Shown here in pieces: positions 46,769-57,198 of a stretch of DNA of 64,000 nucleotides. The notes under the pieces were generated by a model that worked only from the letters and a program-made list of their open reading frames with translations, had not been told where the DNA came from and ran no database searches. The position numbers and the translations under genes are program-made. Position 1 is the first letter of the stretch. Each line of letters opens with the position of its first letter. The stretch comes from Carnegiea gigantea (lineage: Eukaryota > Streptophyta > Magnoliopsida > Caryophyllales > Cactaceae): NCBI GenBank assembly GCA_029747015.1, contig JAKOGI010000084.1, positions 951,001 through 1,015,000 of the forward strand, read 5' to 3'.

Positions 46769-46782
46769 TGGCTCTGATACCA
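46769..46782 (-). promoter_or_regulatory. tRNA-Met primer site, unit A
   Basis: TGGTATCAGAGCCA on the minus strand, 272 bp from the unit's outer end. In caulimovirids this site defines genome position 1 and primes minus-strand DNA. Confidence 0.85.
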
Positions 46783-46939
46783 TTTGAAAAAGGGTGTCGA
46801 GTAGTACTTATGGGTAAAAAAACCACATGCACAATTTTTTATTTTTCGAAAGTAAGTTTTTAAGAATTTGAGTTAAATGTGTAAATATAAGAAACTTAGG
46901 GTGCTTGGCACAATTTGAAGAAGAAAAGTTTGGTTGACT

Positions 46940-47054
46940 TTTGGTCCCAAAAAATGTTCACCCAAAGTAGGAGGGATTAGAAAATATTTATCGGAAAATG
47001 TGGATCTGAGAAATTATTTACCCTAACCTCGATGGTCCAAAAGATAATTTTTTC
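46940..47054 (-). repeat. terminal inverted region of unit A, right
   Basis: Read from 47,054 leftwards: GAAAAAATTATCTTTTGG, ACCATCGAGGTTAGGG, and further roughly 30-bp iterations of a (G)GACC...ATTTT type. It is the inverted partner of 39,894-40,010. Confidence 0.6.
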
Positions 47055-47682
47055 TTATTATTATTGTCATTGTCGTTATTATTGTTATTGTTATTACTAT
47101 TATTATGGCTATTATTTGTATTGTCATCATCGTCATCATCGTAATTATCATCATTACTACTACTACCACAAGCACCACTACTATCATTACTACTATTATT
47201 ATTATTAGTGTTGTTGTTGTTTTTGTTGTGGTTATTGTTGTTATTATTATTGTTATTATTGTTATTATTTGTACCATCATCATCGTCATCACCGTCGTCA
47301 TCATCATCATCATTACTACTACTATTACTATTATTACGATTATTATTATTTTTATCACTATTATTATTGTTGTTGTTGTTATTATTATTATTAATATTAT
47401 TTTTATTATTCTTGTGGTTTTAATTATTGTTATTATTTGTATTATTGTTATTATTATTATTATTGTTGGTGGTGGTGTTGTTGTTGTTGTTACTACTACT
47501 ATTGCTACTGCTGCTGCTACTACCACTGCTACTGCTTCTGCTACTACTATTCCTATTATTATCATTACTACTATTAGTACTATTGTTATTATTATTACCA
47601 TTGTTGTTGTTTTTGTTGTTGCTGTTGTTATTATCATTGCTATTAGTATTCATATTATTATTACTATTACTATTATTATTAC

Positions 47683-47715
<33 letters not shown>

Positions 47716-47803
47716 TACTACTACTATTTCTTATTATTAATACTATTTATAATAATTATTATCATCATCATCATCATCATCATCATCATAATCATCATCA
47801 TCA
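47055..47803. repeat. degenerate trinucleotide array (ATT-rich)
   Basis: About 750 bp of triplet-phased ATT, GTT, ACT and ATC blocks, same strand sense as the array at 39,591-39,893. The long overlapping open frames on both strands are artefacts. It lies between unit A and the 3' end of a minus-strand Ty3 element and may be the microsatellite segment of that element's LTR. Confidence 0.9.
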
Positions 47804-48155
47804 CCATCTTTACTAAAATGTGAGGATGTTAAAGTCTCTCCCCGTTAAAAGTAGTTTTGTCCTCAAAACTTAAATATGAAAATCATATCTTAGAAGAAGA
47901 AATGCAGGTATTTAGCTCTGACATGCGCCTCAGTCTCCTAAGTGGCCTCTTGGGTATTATCATTGGTCCATAAGCCTTTATTGATGATATGACTTTGTTT
48001 CGTAGTTGCTTGACTCAACGGTCAAGGATCTATATGGGCTTTATTTCATGTATCAAGTCCTCCACAAATTGAACGCTATCATGTTTGAGCTTGTGGTTAG
48101 GATCAGGGATGTGCTGTCACAATGAGACATAAGAAAAGACGTTATATACATTTAA

Positions 48156-49006
48156 GGGCCTCTTTGGTGAGGAAAATTGGATTGAAATGAAATCAGGATT
48201 TGAACCGGAGGGAATTGGTAGGAAACTTGAATCTTGAATTCAATTGTTTGGTGAAAATTGGAATGAAATCAAATTTCAGTTATTGCTGTTTGCTGAGTAA
48301 TTATGGAATAGAATCAAACCTATTTTATTTTAAGATGATATATGCAATTATAAATTATGTTTTAATTTTTGTTATTTTTACTTTATTAAAAAATGAAATT
48401 TCAGCGCCTTATTATATCACAAAATCAATCCTAATTTCAACAAATCACTCATGAAAATTCATCATTAAATTAAAGATATCAACACCACTACTCTTCCCCT
48501 AAACTTGGCCAGTCACATCTATGCCAAAATTATTCATTTGAACATATGAGTAGTTTGAACAAATCACTCATGGACAAAAAGCCCTTAACCAATCATCAAT
48601 GAGAGGATTATGAAGTACGTACAAGGCTGGAGTATTCAAATTTTTTTTATTAAGTTGTCATATTTTTAATATAATAATTGTTTTTTTTAAAAGTTCAACC
48701 ACCACCACCAATACTCCTCCATTCCTCCCTGGCCACAAACCCAGAAACCTAGAAACCATGGAGATCTAAAGTCGTTGCTGTTGCTGGTGCCACCATCGTT
48801 GTCATTGCCGATATTAGTGTTGTCGCCGGTGATAAGCAATCTGTGACCAAAGTGTGAAACAGAAGATAGATTTGGGCAAATTCTTAAAAATTACTTCAAA
48901 CTCCCACTAACCCACTAACCCAGAGGAGATCAAAAAGTTTAGGTGCTTCACAGTCGGCACTCGCTAGAGGTCGGACTTAACGGTGGTGCACAGGTGGCAG
49001 TCGTCA

Positions 49007-49083
<77 letters not shown>

Positions 49084-49365
49084 TGTGTGTGATATGAAGG
49101 CCTGCGAGTTGTAAGCCCTAGATAATGGGATGAGGTTTTTGGAAATTATTTTTCCTGTTTTGTAATTAAAAAGTTGAATCCTAAAGGATTGGAAACTTGA
49201 ACCCCCCTTGAAAGTGGGAGGATTCAAGTTCCTTTGTCTTGGGAGGGACTTGAAACCCCTAGGTTTCAAGTTCCATACCCAAAAGACCCACACCAAACAC
49301 TTGGGTAAGGAACTTGAAATCTAAGGTTTCAAGTTCCATTTCTTTTCTTCTCTCCAAACACCCTC
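48156..49365. mobile_element. 1.2-kb TIR element (hAT-like MITE) inside chromovirus C
   Basis: Ends are imperfect inverted repeats: GGGCCTCTTTGGTGAGGAAA and, from the right, AGAGGGTGTTTGGAGAGAAG. The Ty3 integrase/chromodomain reading stops at one side and resumes at the other. The interior has (CT)n(GT)n at 49,009-49,091 and GGAACTTGAAA...TTTCAAGTTCC palindromes. No transposase. Confidence 0.65.
49009..49091. repeat. (CT)n(GT)n microsatellite
   Basis: About 28 CT units directly followed by about 13 GT units. Confidence 0.95.
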
Positions 49366-49697
49366 TAAAAGCATCGGGGTCATATGTGATGGTAGGCTAC
49401 TGGGCCAATCCATTCAAGAATTTTATAGGGCCCCACATATCAAAGGCTCAATTGTTTCACTTTATCAAATATCATGATGCCCTTAGAGGGTGACACCTTT
49501 AAAAATACCTTACTACTGACTTTAAATTGTAAGGGTCTGTGTCTATTTTGACTGTAACTCCATTGTCTATCTTAGAAAGTTTTCATGTTATCTTAGATCT
49601 TTCTGATCTTGTCCACCACATCTTAAATTTCATCAGAGCCCAACACCGAAGTTTCACCTATATTATTCCACAATAGAGGGGACCCTTATTTTCTCTG

Positions 49698-49706
49698 GTA
49701 TACTGC
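49698..49706. repeat. imperfect 9-bp duplication at unit B, left copy
   Basis: GTATACTGC. The right copy is GCAAACTGC at 57199-57207 (7 of 9 identical). Both represent the same Ala-Val-(Tyr/Cys) codons of the interrupted integrase. Confidence 0.65.
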
Positions 49707-49840
49707 GAATTATTTACCTTCTAGACCATCGAAGTATAGTGCATGGATTTTCTGAACCTACAACTTTGAAATTGAATTTTTTGAACCATTGAACTATTGT
49801 GCAATAAATTTATAGGGGACAAGTCACTATTGAACTTTTT
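49707..49840 (+). repeat. terminal inverted region of unit B, left
   Basis: Composed of about 30-bp iterations. ACCATCGAAGTATAGTGCAT and ACCATTGAACTATTGTGCAA are two copies about 60 bp apart, with a weaker copy between them. It aligns by eye with the reverse complement of the right end and with both ends of unit A. Confidence 0.6.
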
Positions 49841-49966
49841 ATATAGTTTTCAGAACTTTTCATCTTTGCAAACTTTATTTCAATCCTTAAAAACTTACTT
49901 TTGAAAATTTTAATTTTGTGCATGTGATAATCTTCTTATGAGTACTACTCAAATCTATCTTTAATT

Positions 49967-49980
49967 TGGTATCAGAGCCA
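49967..49980 (+). promoter_or_regulatory. tRNA-Met primer site, unit B
   Basis: TGGTATCAGAGCCA, 260 bp from the outer end, nearly the same distance as in unit A. Confidence 0.85.
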
Positions 49981-50046
49981 AGTGATAAAAAATAATTAAG
50001 ATAACTAAGCTAATTAATAATTAATTGAGCTAATTAGTTGTATTTA

Positions 50047-50835
50047 ATGGTTGAATCGTCCTTTACTTTTCCTGCTTCTAATTATTCACATATTGTGCAC
50101 TCACCAGAAGGAACCAGTTCAGTATCATCACAATTAAACTATATCATTGATATAGTTTTAGAATTAAAATCCGCATTACGAAAAGTTAAATGTGAAGTTA
50201 AGGAGATTAAGAAAACAATTGTCTGTAATCCACCTTTTTTGTAATTAACGAGAGTAGACATAGTAGAAAATTTGATTTAAGTATTAGTACTTCATTTCAC
50301 CTTAAATATCCTTTCAAACCTAAAAAACAAAAATCCATTTATTTTGCATGATGTAAAAATTCAAAAAGAAGTAGGAGAAAAATCAATTACAAAATCATTG
50401 GACAAGGCAGAGAAGAAGAAGATGATGAAGTATAAGCAGTGTAATCTTGAGAAATTACAAAATATATTTGATAAAGAACAAAATCCAGAAGAATTAGACA
50501 AAATTATGGGCACAATTGTTGAAAAGCAAGATGTATTATCTTATAATAATGAAGAGACAAATTATGTCCTACTAGAAGAAGAAATATATCAGTAGATGAA
50601 TCTAATTGAACTAGAGGATCTTAACATTGTTCCCTTAGAAGGAATTAGGAGGAAATTAGTTAAAAAAATGGTAAAATGATATTTGACGACGAAATCAATG
50701 ATATTAGGGAATAACTCAGCATAGATGAAATCGAGTCCAATCTAATAACAATATTGTTCCTAAAAGTAAAAAAAATTGGTGAACTGTCTAGAAGAAATAC
50801 ATATTTTATGAGACCTATATACGTGTTCAACCCGA
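50047..50835 (+). pseudogene. N-terminal ORF region with coiled coil (unit B)
   Basis: Opens with ATG at 50,047 and reads MVESSFTFPASNYSHIVHS, then a heptad-rich LNYIIDIVLELKSALRKVK. It stops at 50,242 and continues in other frames (50,344-50,595, rich in K/E). Homologous to 45,749-46,730 of unit A. Function unknown. Confidence 0.5.
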
Positions 50836-50945
50836 TATAGTAACTAAATTTCATAACCATCATTGAGGACAACACCCATAATGGTTATGGCCACAAAATT
50901 GTGCGTTTTTCAGAGAGCACAACAAGTTTTGATTATTGTGTTTAT

Positions 50946-50979
<34 letters not shown>

Positions 50980-52436
50980 AGTCTGGGGTAAGTGAATAGG
51001 CTTTGAGCTTGAAACACAAGCCCGTAGAGAGCTGAGGGCATGAGAAAGGTGGGGGACTGGCTCAGGTGAAGCTGGGCCTGTGTTACTTTTCTTCCTTTTT
51101 TCTGTTAATCCAATACCAAGCAATTTGAACATCACATCCACTTTTTTTTCCGAATTTTTCATATTCCTGTAAAATAAACAAAAATATATTAAAATTTTAA
51201 TTTAATAATTTATTCAGAGCAAATATTAGACAATAAAAGGGCATAAAATGATATAATATTGGGTTGAACAGTACCTCCACATCTAAATTTTGCTCATCCT
51301 CGAGTAAAATAAAACCTAAAATCCAAGAAAAAGAAAAGAAAATCCCAACCCACTTTCGTAGGAATCACAGTTGCACTTAGCACGTGTAATAAGCCCTTTC
51401 AACCCAAAGGTTATCCCTAATAAATGAGTAAGGTCTCGTGAGAGTTTGCAGAAAATACACCCATAAAATCTATAAAAAGAAAAAGAAAATTAAAATTCTT
51501 TTTGATTTTTACAAAAACTTATATGTAACATTGGGAAAAAATATATCCACATTCCAATTAACCACATTACTCAAGCAACCTAAGCACTAGATCGCACATA
51601 AATACAATGTACACATGAAGAAATTATTAATCCCCACTAATGACATCCATATACAGTCTTTCACCCAACTTACAAATTACGTGCAAGCTTGACTAGTAGA
51701 ACCTCACTTTAGGGAAAAGTGGGACACTCCTGCTCATGTGTTTAAGATGTCGCAAGGGTCACTCAATTCTCTTCCAATCATACAACATACCATAGGCTTA
51801 GTAAGATTCTCAGTTCTCTATCACTAAGATGTAAAATGCAAAATAATAATCAAGATGGCTTGTCTGGATTGTAATGGGGCTAAGGGTTAAGGTGGGAAAA
51901 GGGACAAACATTTTGGGAAATGTGGAGCTAAAAGCCAAGTGATGCAAGAGCAACCAACACTTATACCAATTATAATGACCATACACTCTCTCAAAAATAA
52001 GAACACACCCCACAAAAAACAACAATTGGAAATGAGTATATGCAATGACAATATTCATGCCAAGCACTCTTATTCACAACTCTTTTTTATTATTTTTTTC
52101 ATTAAGATTTTTTTCTTTGAATTCGTTTTCTTCAAATTTTTCTCATGTGTTTTTTTCATTTTTTTCCTTGTTCTTTTCTCTTTTTTTCCATAATTCAGAA
52201 AGAAATGCCAAATCCAAATCCGAATTCAAATCGAAATCAAAATCCAATACCCCAAAAATCTTGCCACTAAGTGGGTGTGAGCGGGTCTAATATAGCAACC
52301 TTACCCCTGAATTATAAAATTATAGAGAGACTAGTTTCGAGTAACTATTTATTTAAAAACTGTAGACTACTTGCTACTCCACAGAAATGGAGTAGAAGAA
52401 GTTTAGAGAGATATTTTGCTTTAATCAAATTCAAAA
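50836..52436 (-). mobile_element. Tat/Athila-like LTR element fragment inside unit B
   Basis: On the minus strand, 52.4-51.28 kb looks like a 3' untranslated interior ending in TTTACTCGAGGATGAGC and a GTGGAGGTA-type purine tract. Then an LTR begins at 51,270 (TGTTCAACCC, followed by TTTTATTGTCTAATATTTGC, very like the solo LTR start at 25,747). At 50,836-50,935 an LTR-tail-like piece (CATCATTGAGGACAACACC ... CACAACAAGTTTT) lies in the opposite orientation, so the fragment is rearranged. (GA)n at 50,946-50,978. It replaces the coat-protein part of unit B. Confidence 0.6.
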
Positions 52437-53000
52437 AAACATGATCTATAGAAAATCCATCCTTTAATTAAAGACTAAGTACGTATGTGAAATGCTAAAA
52501 GGAGATCCAGGAATAAAATACTGTGAGTATGATGTCGGAGAAGTTAATCTCATTAATGCAAAAAATATCTTTAGGCATAACAAAGATAAAAAGCATGGGT
52601 ATATCCATATTGGAAGTGTCTAAGTGCAAATTACTCCTTTAAAGTATTATAGCAAAAATATTGATCTTTATGATTTACTCTGTGATATTAGGCATATAAA
52701 TTTAATAATCAAATTATCACAAGGATTAAGACTAATTTGTGTAATGAATCAGTAGGATTCAATAGTCGACCCGGATATTATGTAAGCCTAAAAGATAAAT
52801 CTACCAAAAACTTCCTATCCTTTAAGATAAAAGCCGTTGAGATGGGCATGAAAAAAGGAGAATACCCACTAAGGATATTTTGCAAAATAATCTACAAATT
52901 AAATAATCCCATAGATCCAAAGACTAAGAAAACAATGATAGAAGAAAAAAAAAATTTGAAAGGCTTATTGCAATGTAAAAAATTCAAAGGATAAAATCCA
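52437..53000 (+). pseudogene. caulimovirid movement protein region (unit B)
   Basis: Homologous to 44,244-44,680 of unit A: CEYDVGEVNLINA, then LLCDIRHI, and YYVSLKDKSTKNF at about 52,778-52,815. Frame breaks lie near 52,623, 52,700 and 52,995. Confidence 0.65.
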
Positions 53001-53149
53001 ATTTGTAGGAGATAAAGATTGATAGGTCTTGGACATCTGGCTTTGCCCATCTCACAAAAAACAATGAGAAAAATGTAAAAAAAATTGATGAGAATGGTTA
53101 AAATACCATTAAACCCCAATTATTAAGAAGCATGAGCGTAAAAATAGAA

Positions 53150-53870
53150 TGAGGAGAAGGATCATCAATTACTAAAGAAGAGTTTAAAGAAGATGATATA
53201 ATTAATATGGCCAATGAAATGAGTAGAATAAGTTTTGAACCTGCAAAATACAGTGTAGATCAAAGTATGAGTTTAGATAGAAAAGTCATTGCGCATAAAA
53301 CGAGAACTGTTAGTAAGTCAATCTATCATGATAAATTAGTCAAGAATATGACCATTAAAATACTCTATGAAGTCAACAATACAAATGCCAACAGTACTTT
53401 TATCCCAATAAATGTATGCTTAGAGGGATATAATAAATATGAATTATAGACCTATATCGATAGTAGTTGTTCTGTCTATTTTGGAAAAAGATCGTTATTT
53501 TCAGAATTTATGTGGAAATAGGTTAAAAATCCTTTATAAGTAAGCACGGCTGATAATAGCATTATGAGCTACAATGAAGCCATAGAAGGGCTAGCCATAG
53601 AAGGGCTATCCATAGAAATAGGACGAGTCCAGTTGATTATTTTAGTTCTATAGGCCACTACTAGCCCTGTCATGATATGATTATTAGTAATAATTTTCAA
53701 AGGCGATATTCTCTATGCATACAGACCATAGATCAAATAATATTCACAATAAATGGTCATTTAGTTCCTATTGATAAATTAAATAAAGCTTACACCCATC
53801 AGAAGATTATATTTATACGCAACTAGCGTAGTGAGAAGGTCATTCCTGTATAATGTAAGGTAGCACTAAC
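53150..53870 (+). pseudogene. caulimovirid protease region (unit B)
   Basis: An 80-codon open stretch (53,207-53,449) reads NEMSRISFEPAKY ... VCLEGYNKYEL, then a TAG stop just before the active-site Asp (T-Y-I-D-S-S, about 53,450-53,467). The rest is homologous to unit A with several stops. Confidence 0.65.
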
Positions 53871-54860
53871 AATCTCACTCCTTGAGTTATCTATTAAAGA
53901 GCAAATTGCTGAATAAGAGTACTTATGTAAAGAGCTCTAATTTGATAATCCTCTAAAATTTGGGGATAAAGATAAGACATTTGCAAAGATTACTTTATTA
54001 AATCCCAACACTATTATTCCAGTCGAACAAATGGTGTAGACACATCAGCATATCCAAGAAGTTGATAAACAAATCAAAGAACTTCTGGATAAAGGATTAA
54101 TAGAAATAGCAAGAGTCCTTACATCAGTTCTGCTTTCATGGTAAGAAATCATGCTGAAAAAAAAAAGAGGAAGGCAAGAATGATAATCAATTAAAAAAAG
54201 AACTTAATATAACACTGTCTTTGTTGGTTATTAAATTCCTAACAAAACAGTCATTTTCAATAGAATTCAAGGAGGCTCTTGGTTCTCGAAAATAGATTGC
54301 AAAAGTGGATACTGAAAAATAAAAATGGATGAAGAAAGCATTTCTTTCATTACTTTTAGTTCCCCTCAAGGACATTATGAGTAGATAGTAATGTCATTTG
54401 GTCTTAAAAATGCATCTAAAATATTTCAAAGAAGAATGGATAACATCTTCAATGATCTTAATCATTGTTATCAAGTTTACATTGATGATATCCTTGCCTT
54501 TTTCAAGACCATAGAACAGTACAAAGATGTTGTCCTAGCTATCACCCAGAGATGCATTGATCATGCTATTATTCTTGGTTAGAACAAATGCATTTATACT
54601 GAACAAAAAATCTAGTTTTTAGTTTCAGAAATAAAAGTTAGACAAATCATCCTACAAAAGCATATTCTAAAGAAAATAGAAAATTTTCCTGAAAAGATTG
54701 AAGATAGAAAGCAATTAGGGAGGTTTCTTTGATGTCTTACATATATTTTATTTTATTAAAGATCTAGCTAAATTGAGAAAACCATTACAGTAGAAACTCA
54801 AGAAAAAAGTAAGTTGGACATAGATCTCTAGTGATTTAAAGATTATTCAAAATTTCAAAA
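53871..54860 (+). pseudogene. caulimovirid reverse transcriptase (unit B)
   Basis: The open stretch 54,391-54,582 carries MSFGLKNASKIFQRRMDNIF and VYIDDILAFF (Y-x-DD at about 54,475-54,495). Upstream fingers/palm words match unit A but are broken by stops and short indels near 54,110-54,200. Confidence 0.8.
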
Positions 54861-55240
54861 AGATGTGTAAAAAATCTTCATGTTCTTAATCTGCCTAATG
54901 AAGAAGATGATTTAATTCTTGAGACAGACGCCAGCAATGAGCATGGAAGTATAAAACTCAAAATCAAAGAAGGAGAAAAAGTTTATAAATATTACAGTGG
55001 AAGTTTTAATAAAGCAAAATGCAACTATCCCACTATGGAAAAAGAAATTCTTATAGTCATAAGGGGAATTGAAAAGTTTTTAATCGTTTTAACCCCAAAA
55101 ACTTTTCTAATTCGAACTGATTGAAAAAGAATACTTGATTTAGGGAAAAAGAATTTGTCAAATATGGAAGAGTTCTTTGCAGATAGTTTAACCCATGAAC
55201 TCGTCAATGGTGATTATCAGAGCAGAACTCCTGTTGAAAA
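54861..55240 (+). pseudogene. caulimovirid RNase H (unit B)
   Basis: Reads LILETDASNEHGSIKLKIKE, then YYSGSFNKAKCNYPTMEKEI and FLIVLTPKTFLIRTD, then a stop. It retains the Asp and Glu positions of the domain. It ends in the ADSLTHELVNG-like tail. Confidence 0.75.
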
Positions 55241-56280
55241 AAGAGGAAATCCAAAATGAAATGCCAATATTGTTAGAACGGGTTTCTCCTTCTAATAGAG
55301 TCCTTATGGATATTTTTAGAATTTCATACAAAAAATAGATCACACTTTGATCTGTTGTCTTCTGCCTATCTAATAGTATAAAGATTTAGTCTTTTAGAGT
55401 TACCAATGAATTCTCTAAGGTGTCCTTATGGTATTTAAGAAAAAATAAGTTCTCATGTTCAAGAAAAATACTTCATTGACTGGTACGCAGCCTACATCGA
55501 CTAGTTTTATAATTATTCTTATGATATTTCGGAGTCATGGGGTATAACGATCTTCTTTCCTGATAGATCTGGAGTTGGCAATGGAAGATTCCCAGCAAAT
55601 TCAATATTTCTAGATGATTCCATTATGAAAGCTTGGGAATATGGAATGATAGCTTGCCTCATGAAAATCCCAAATCTAAAGTATCCATTTTTCTCAAGAC
55701 TAACACAGTTTCAGTAGTGTATACTTAAAAGGATCCATTGGATGCTGATGGTCCAAGGAAACTTCCATACAATAGAAGTCAGTAAGTCGAGGCACATTGC
55801 GCAATAATTGAGTATGAAATTGGAAAAGCCGAACTAGCCCATTATCTTGTTCAATTGATTGATTTAGATGATCCCAATGATCAGTAACAAGAATGGTTCC
55901 CACGTAGTTAGTAATCTTGTTTTAGCAAAAGTCATTGATTTTTACAGCATTTATTATCAAATGTGGGCATTAATTTAATAAGGAAGAACACCAATGCATT
56001 GCGGGAACACTACTTTCATCTATCATAATGATTTCAACAAATATATGAAGGTAGAAGAAGTTACTTCAGAAGACGTTTTTGATTATCTCTTTGATGTTGG
56101 AGTTAGAAAATTTTTATCAAAAAAGAAAAGAGATATCTTCATGAATTATTGAAAGATGAGCATCTTCAACTTTATGAAAAGTTTGATGATTATTTGGACA
56201 ATGATGGACTTCAAGGTATTATTGGAGATGAAGGCATGCAGAATCTCAATATGGATGACTAGTCTTATTAGCATTAAAGG
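55241..56280 (+). pseudogene. unassigned region downstream of RNase H (unit B)
   Basis: Conserved with 40,800-41,960 of unit A. Words are SSHVQEKYFIDWYAAYID, SYDISESWGITIFFPDRSGV, FPANSIFLDDSIMKAWEYG and the acidic end IIGDEGMQNLNMDD. Conservation between two diverged copies suggests it was real protein-coding sequence, but I do not recognise a domain. Confidence 0.5.
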
Positions 56281-56437
56281 CTCTGAAAAGTTGTTGCACC
56301 ATTATTGTACTATTTTGTCCAGTGTCAAGTGAGTAAAATAATGCAGTTTACTGTAGCCATGTGAGTGTAACTATAGTCATGTAAAAATATAATTGTATGT
56401 ATTGTAGCCATTAGAGCATCCTATCTAGTCCATCTCT

Positions 56438-56448
56438 TCTATAAAAGG
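56438..56448 (+). promoter_or_regulatory. pregenomic RNA promoter TATA box, unit B
   Basis: TCTATAAAAGG, preceded by TGTAGCCAT-type blocks at about 56,350-56,412. The layout equals that of unit A. Confidence 0.65.
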
Positions 56449-57079
56449 AGAGGTTGGGTGCTGAGAAGGGATATGGTAATTTGAGCATACTTGAGCAAAA
56501 GAGAAGTTGTGATTTTCTATTTCTCTATAAGCAGGCATCTCTAATGATCTTAGTAGCTTAGGTCTCTCTTCGATCCCACTTTCAAGCTTTCAATGAAAGA
56601 AGTTTTCCAATAGAGAATCTTATTCAATCAAACCTTATGTCTTAAATATTATAGTTTCTTGATTAGAGTCTCACTATCTTTTAAATTAAAAACTTGATTA
56701 ATGATAACGGTATGAGATAGGAAACAAAACATATTTGTGTTGTATCTGATCTAGGAAAGATGTGGTTGAGATTAGCAATCTCTGTAAATTAGAAACTAAA
56801 GGAATACCTGGGTCTAGCGCCGACTAAGTTCAGATAACAGTCAAAACTCTCTAATTCAGCTTTTATTATTGTTAAGCATGGTGGGCTTATAATCACAGAA
56901 AAAATAAATTTATGATGTAAATAGTAGATTATGACACTAGTACTAGTAAAGTCATTATAAGCACTTTTCATTTAAAACAAGCATCTTTCTTAAAAAAACT
57001 CAAAAAATAGCAAAATTACTCAAAGTACTCCATTTGGGCCAAAGGTGAACATTTCTGAAAATTTCAGGCCAAAATAATA

Positions 57080-57198
57080 AGAAAAGGACTAGAAAGTCAT
57101 TTTCCTCAAACCTTGAGGGACCAAAATATTCATTCCTAAACTTCGTGGTCCCAAAAATTCAGGTAACATACTTGGAGGTGTAGAAAAGTAAATAATTT
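57080..57198 (-). repeat. terminal inverted region of unit B, right
   Basis: Read from 57,198: AAATTATTTACTTTTCTACA, then GGACCACGAAGTTTAGGAAT and GGTCCCTCAAGGTTTGAGGA, again about 30-bp iterations. Confidence 0.6.

Larger units (their letters stand above)
39894..47054 (-). mobile_element. endogenous caulimovirid unit A with inverted terminal regions
   Basis: A 7.16-kb plant pararetrovirus copy, minus strand. Order 5' to 3': terminal region, primer site, coiled-coil ORF start, coat protein with zinc knuckle, movement protein, protease, RT, RNase H, unassigned region, promoter, leader, terminal region. CP upstream of MP is the arrangement I associate with cavemo-/solendovirus-like genomes. 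The two ends are inverted relative to each other: GAATAATTAACTTTTTGG from 39,894 and, read from 47,054, GAAAAAATTATCTTTTGG. Similarity extends about 110 bp. Many stops and frame shifts are present, so it is an old, non-functional copy. Confidence 0.8.
47804..49706 (-). mobile_element. Ty3 chromovirus C, 3' part (minus)
   Basis: Minus-strand reading from 49,697: SPLLWNNIGETSVLGSDEI, then VFLKVSPSKGIMIFDKVK and IGPVAYH (integrase C-terminus). After a MITE it continues IPDPNHKLKH, VQFVEDLIHEIKPI, VKQLRNKV (chromodomain region), and then the purine tract AACGGGGAGAGAC (47,846-47,834) against a short piece of LTR. The upstream half of the same integrase lies at 57,208-57,700, beyond unit B. Many stops. 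Confidence 0.8.
49707..57198 (+). mobile_element. endogenous caulimovirid unit B with inverted terminal regions
   Basis: A 7.5-kb plus-strand relative of unit A with the same layout: terminal region, primer site at 49,967, coiled-coil ORF start, movement protein, protease, RT, RNase H, unassigned region, TATA promoter at 56,438, leader and terminal region. The coat-protein segment is replaced by a retrotransposon fragment (50,836-52,436). The ends are inverted: GAATTATTTACCTTCTAG from 49,707 and AAATTATTTACTTTTCTA read from 57,198. It interrupts a Ty3 integrase and is flanked by a 9-bp near-duplicate. Many stops. Confidence 0.8.

Noticed and set aside
51810..52290. Overlapping ORFs rich in F/S/L near 52 kb
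   Set aside because: They lie in the T-rich untranslated interior of an LTR-element fragment and are low in complexity.
39894..57198. A functional or reactivatable pararetrovirus
   Set aside because: Both copies have numerous stops and frame shifts in every domain, a lost start codon in unit A and a missing coat-protein segment in unit B.
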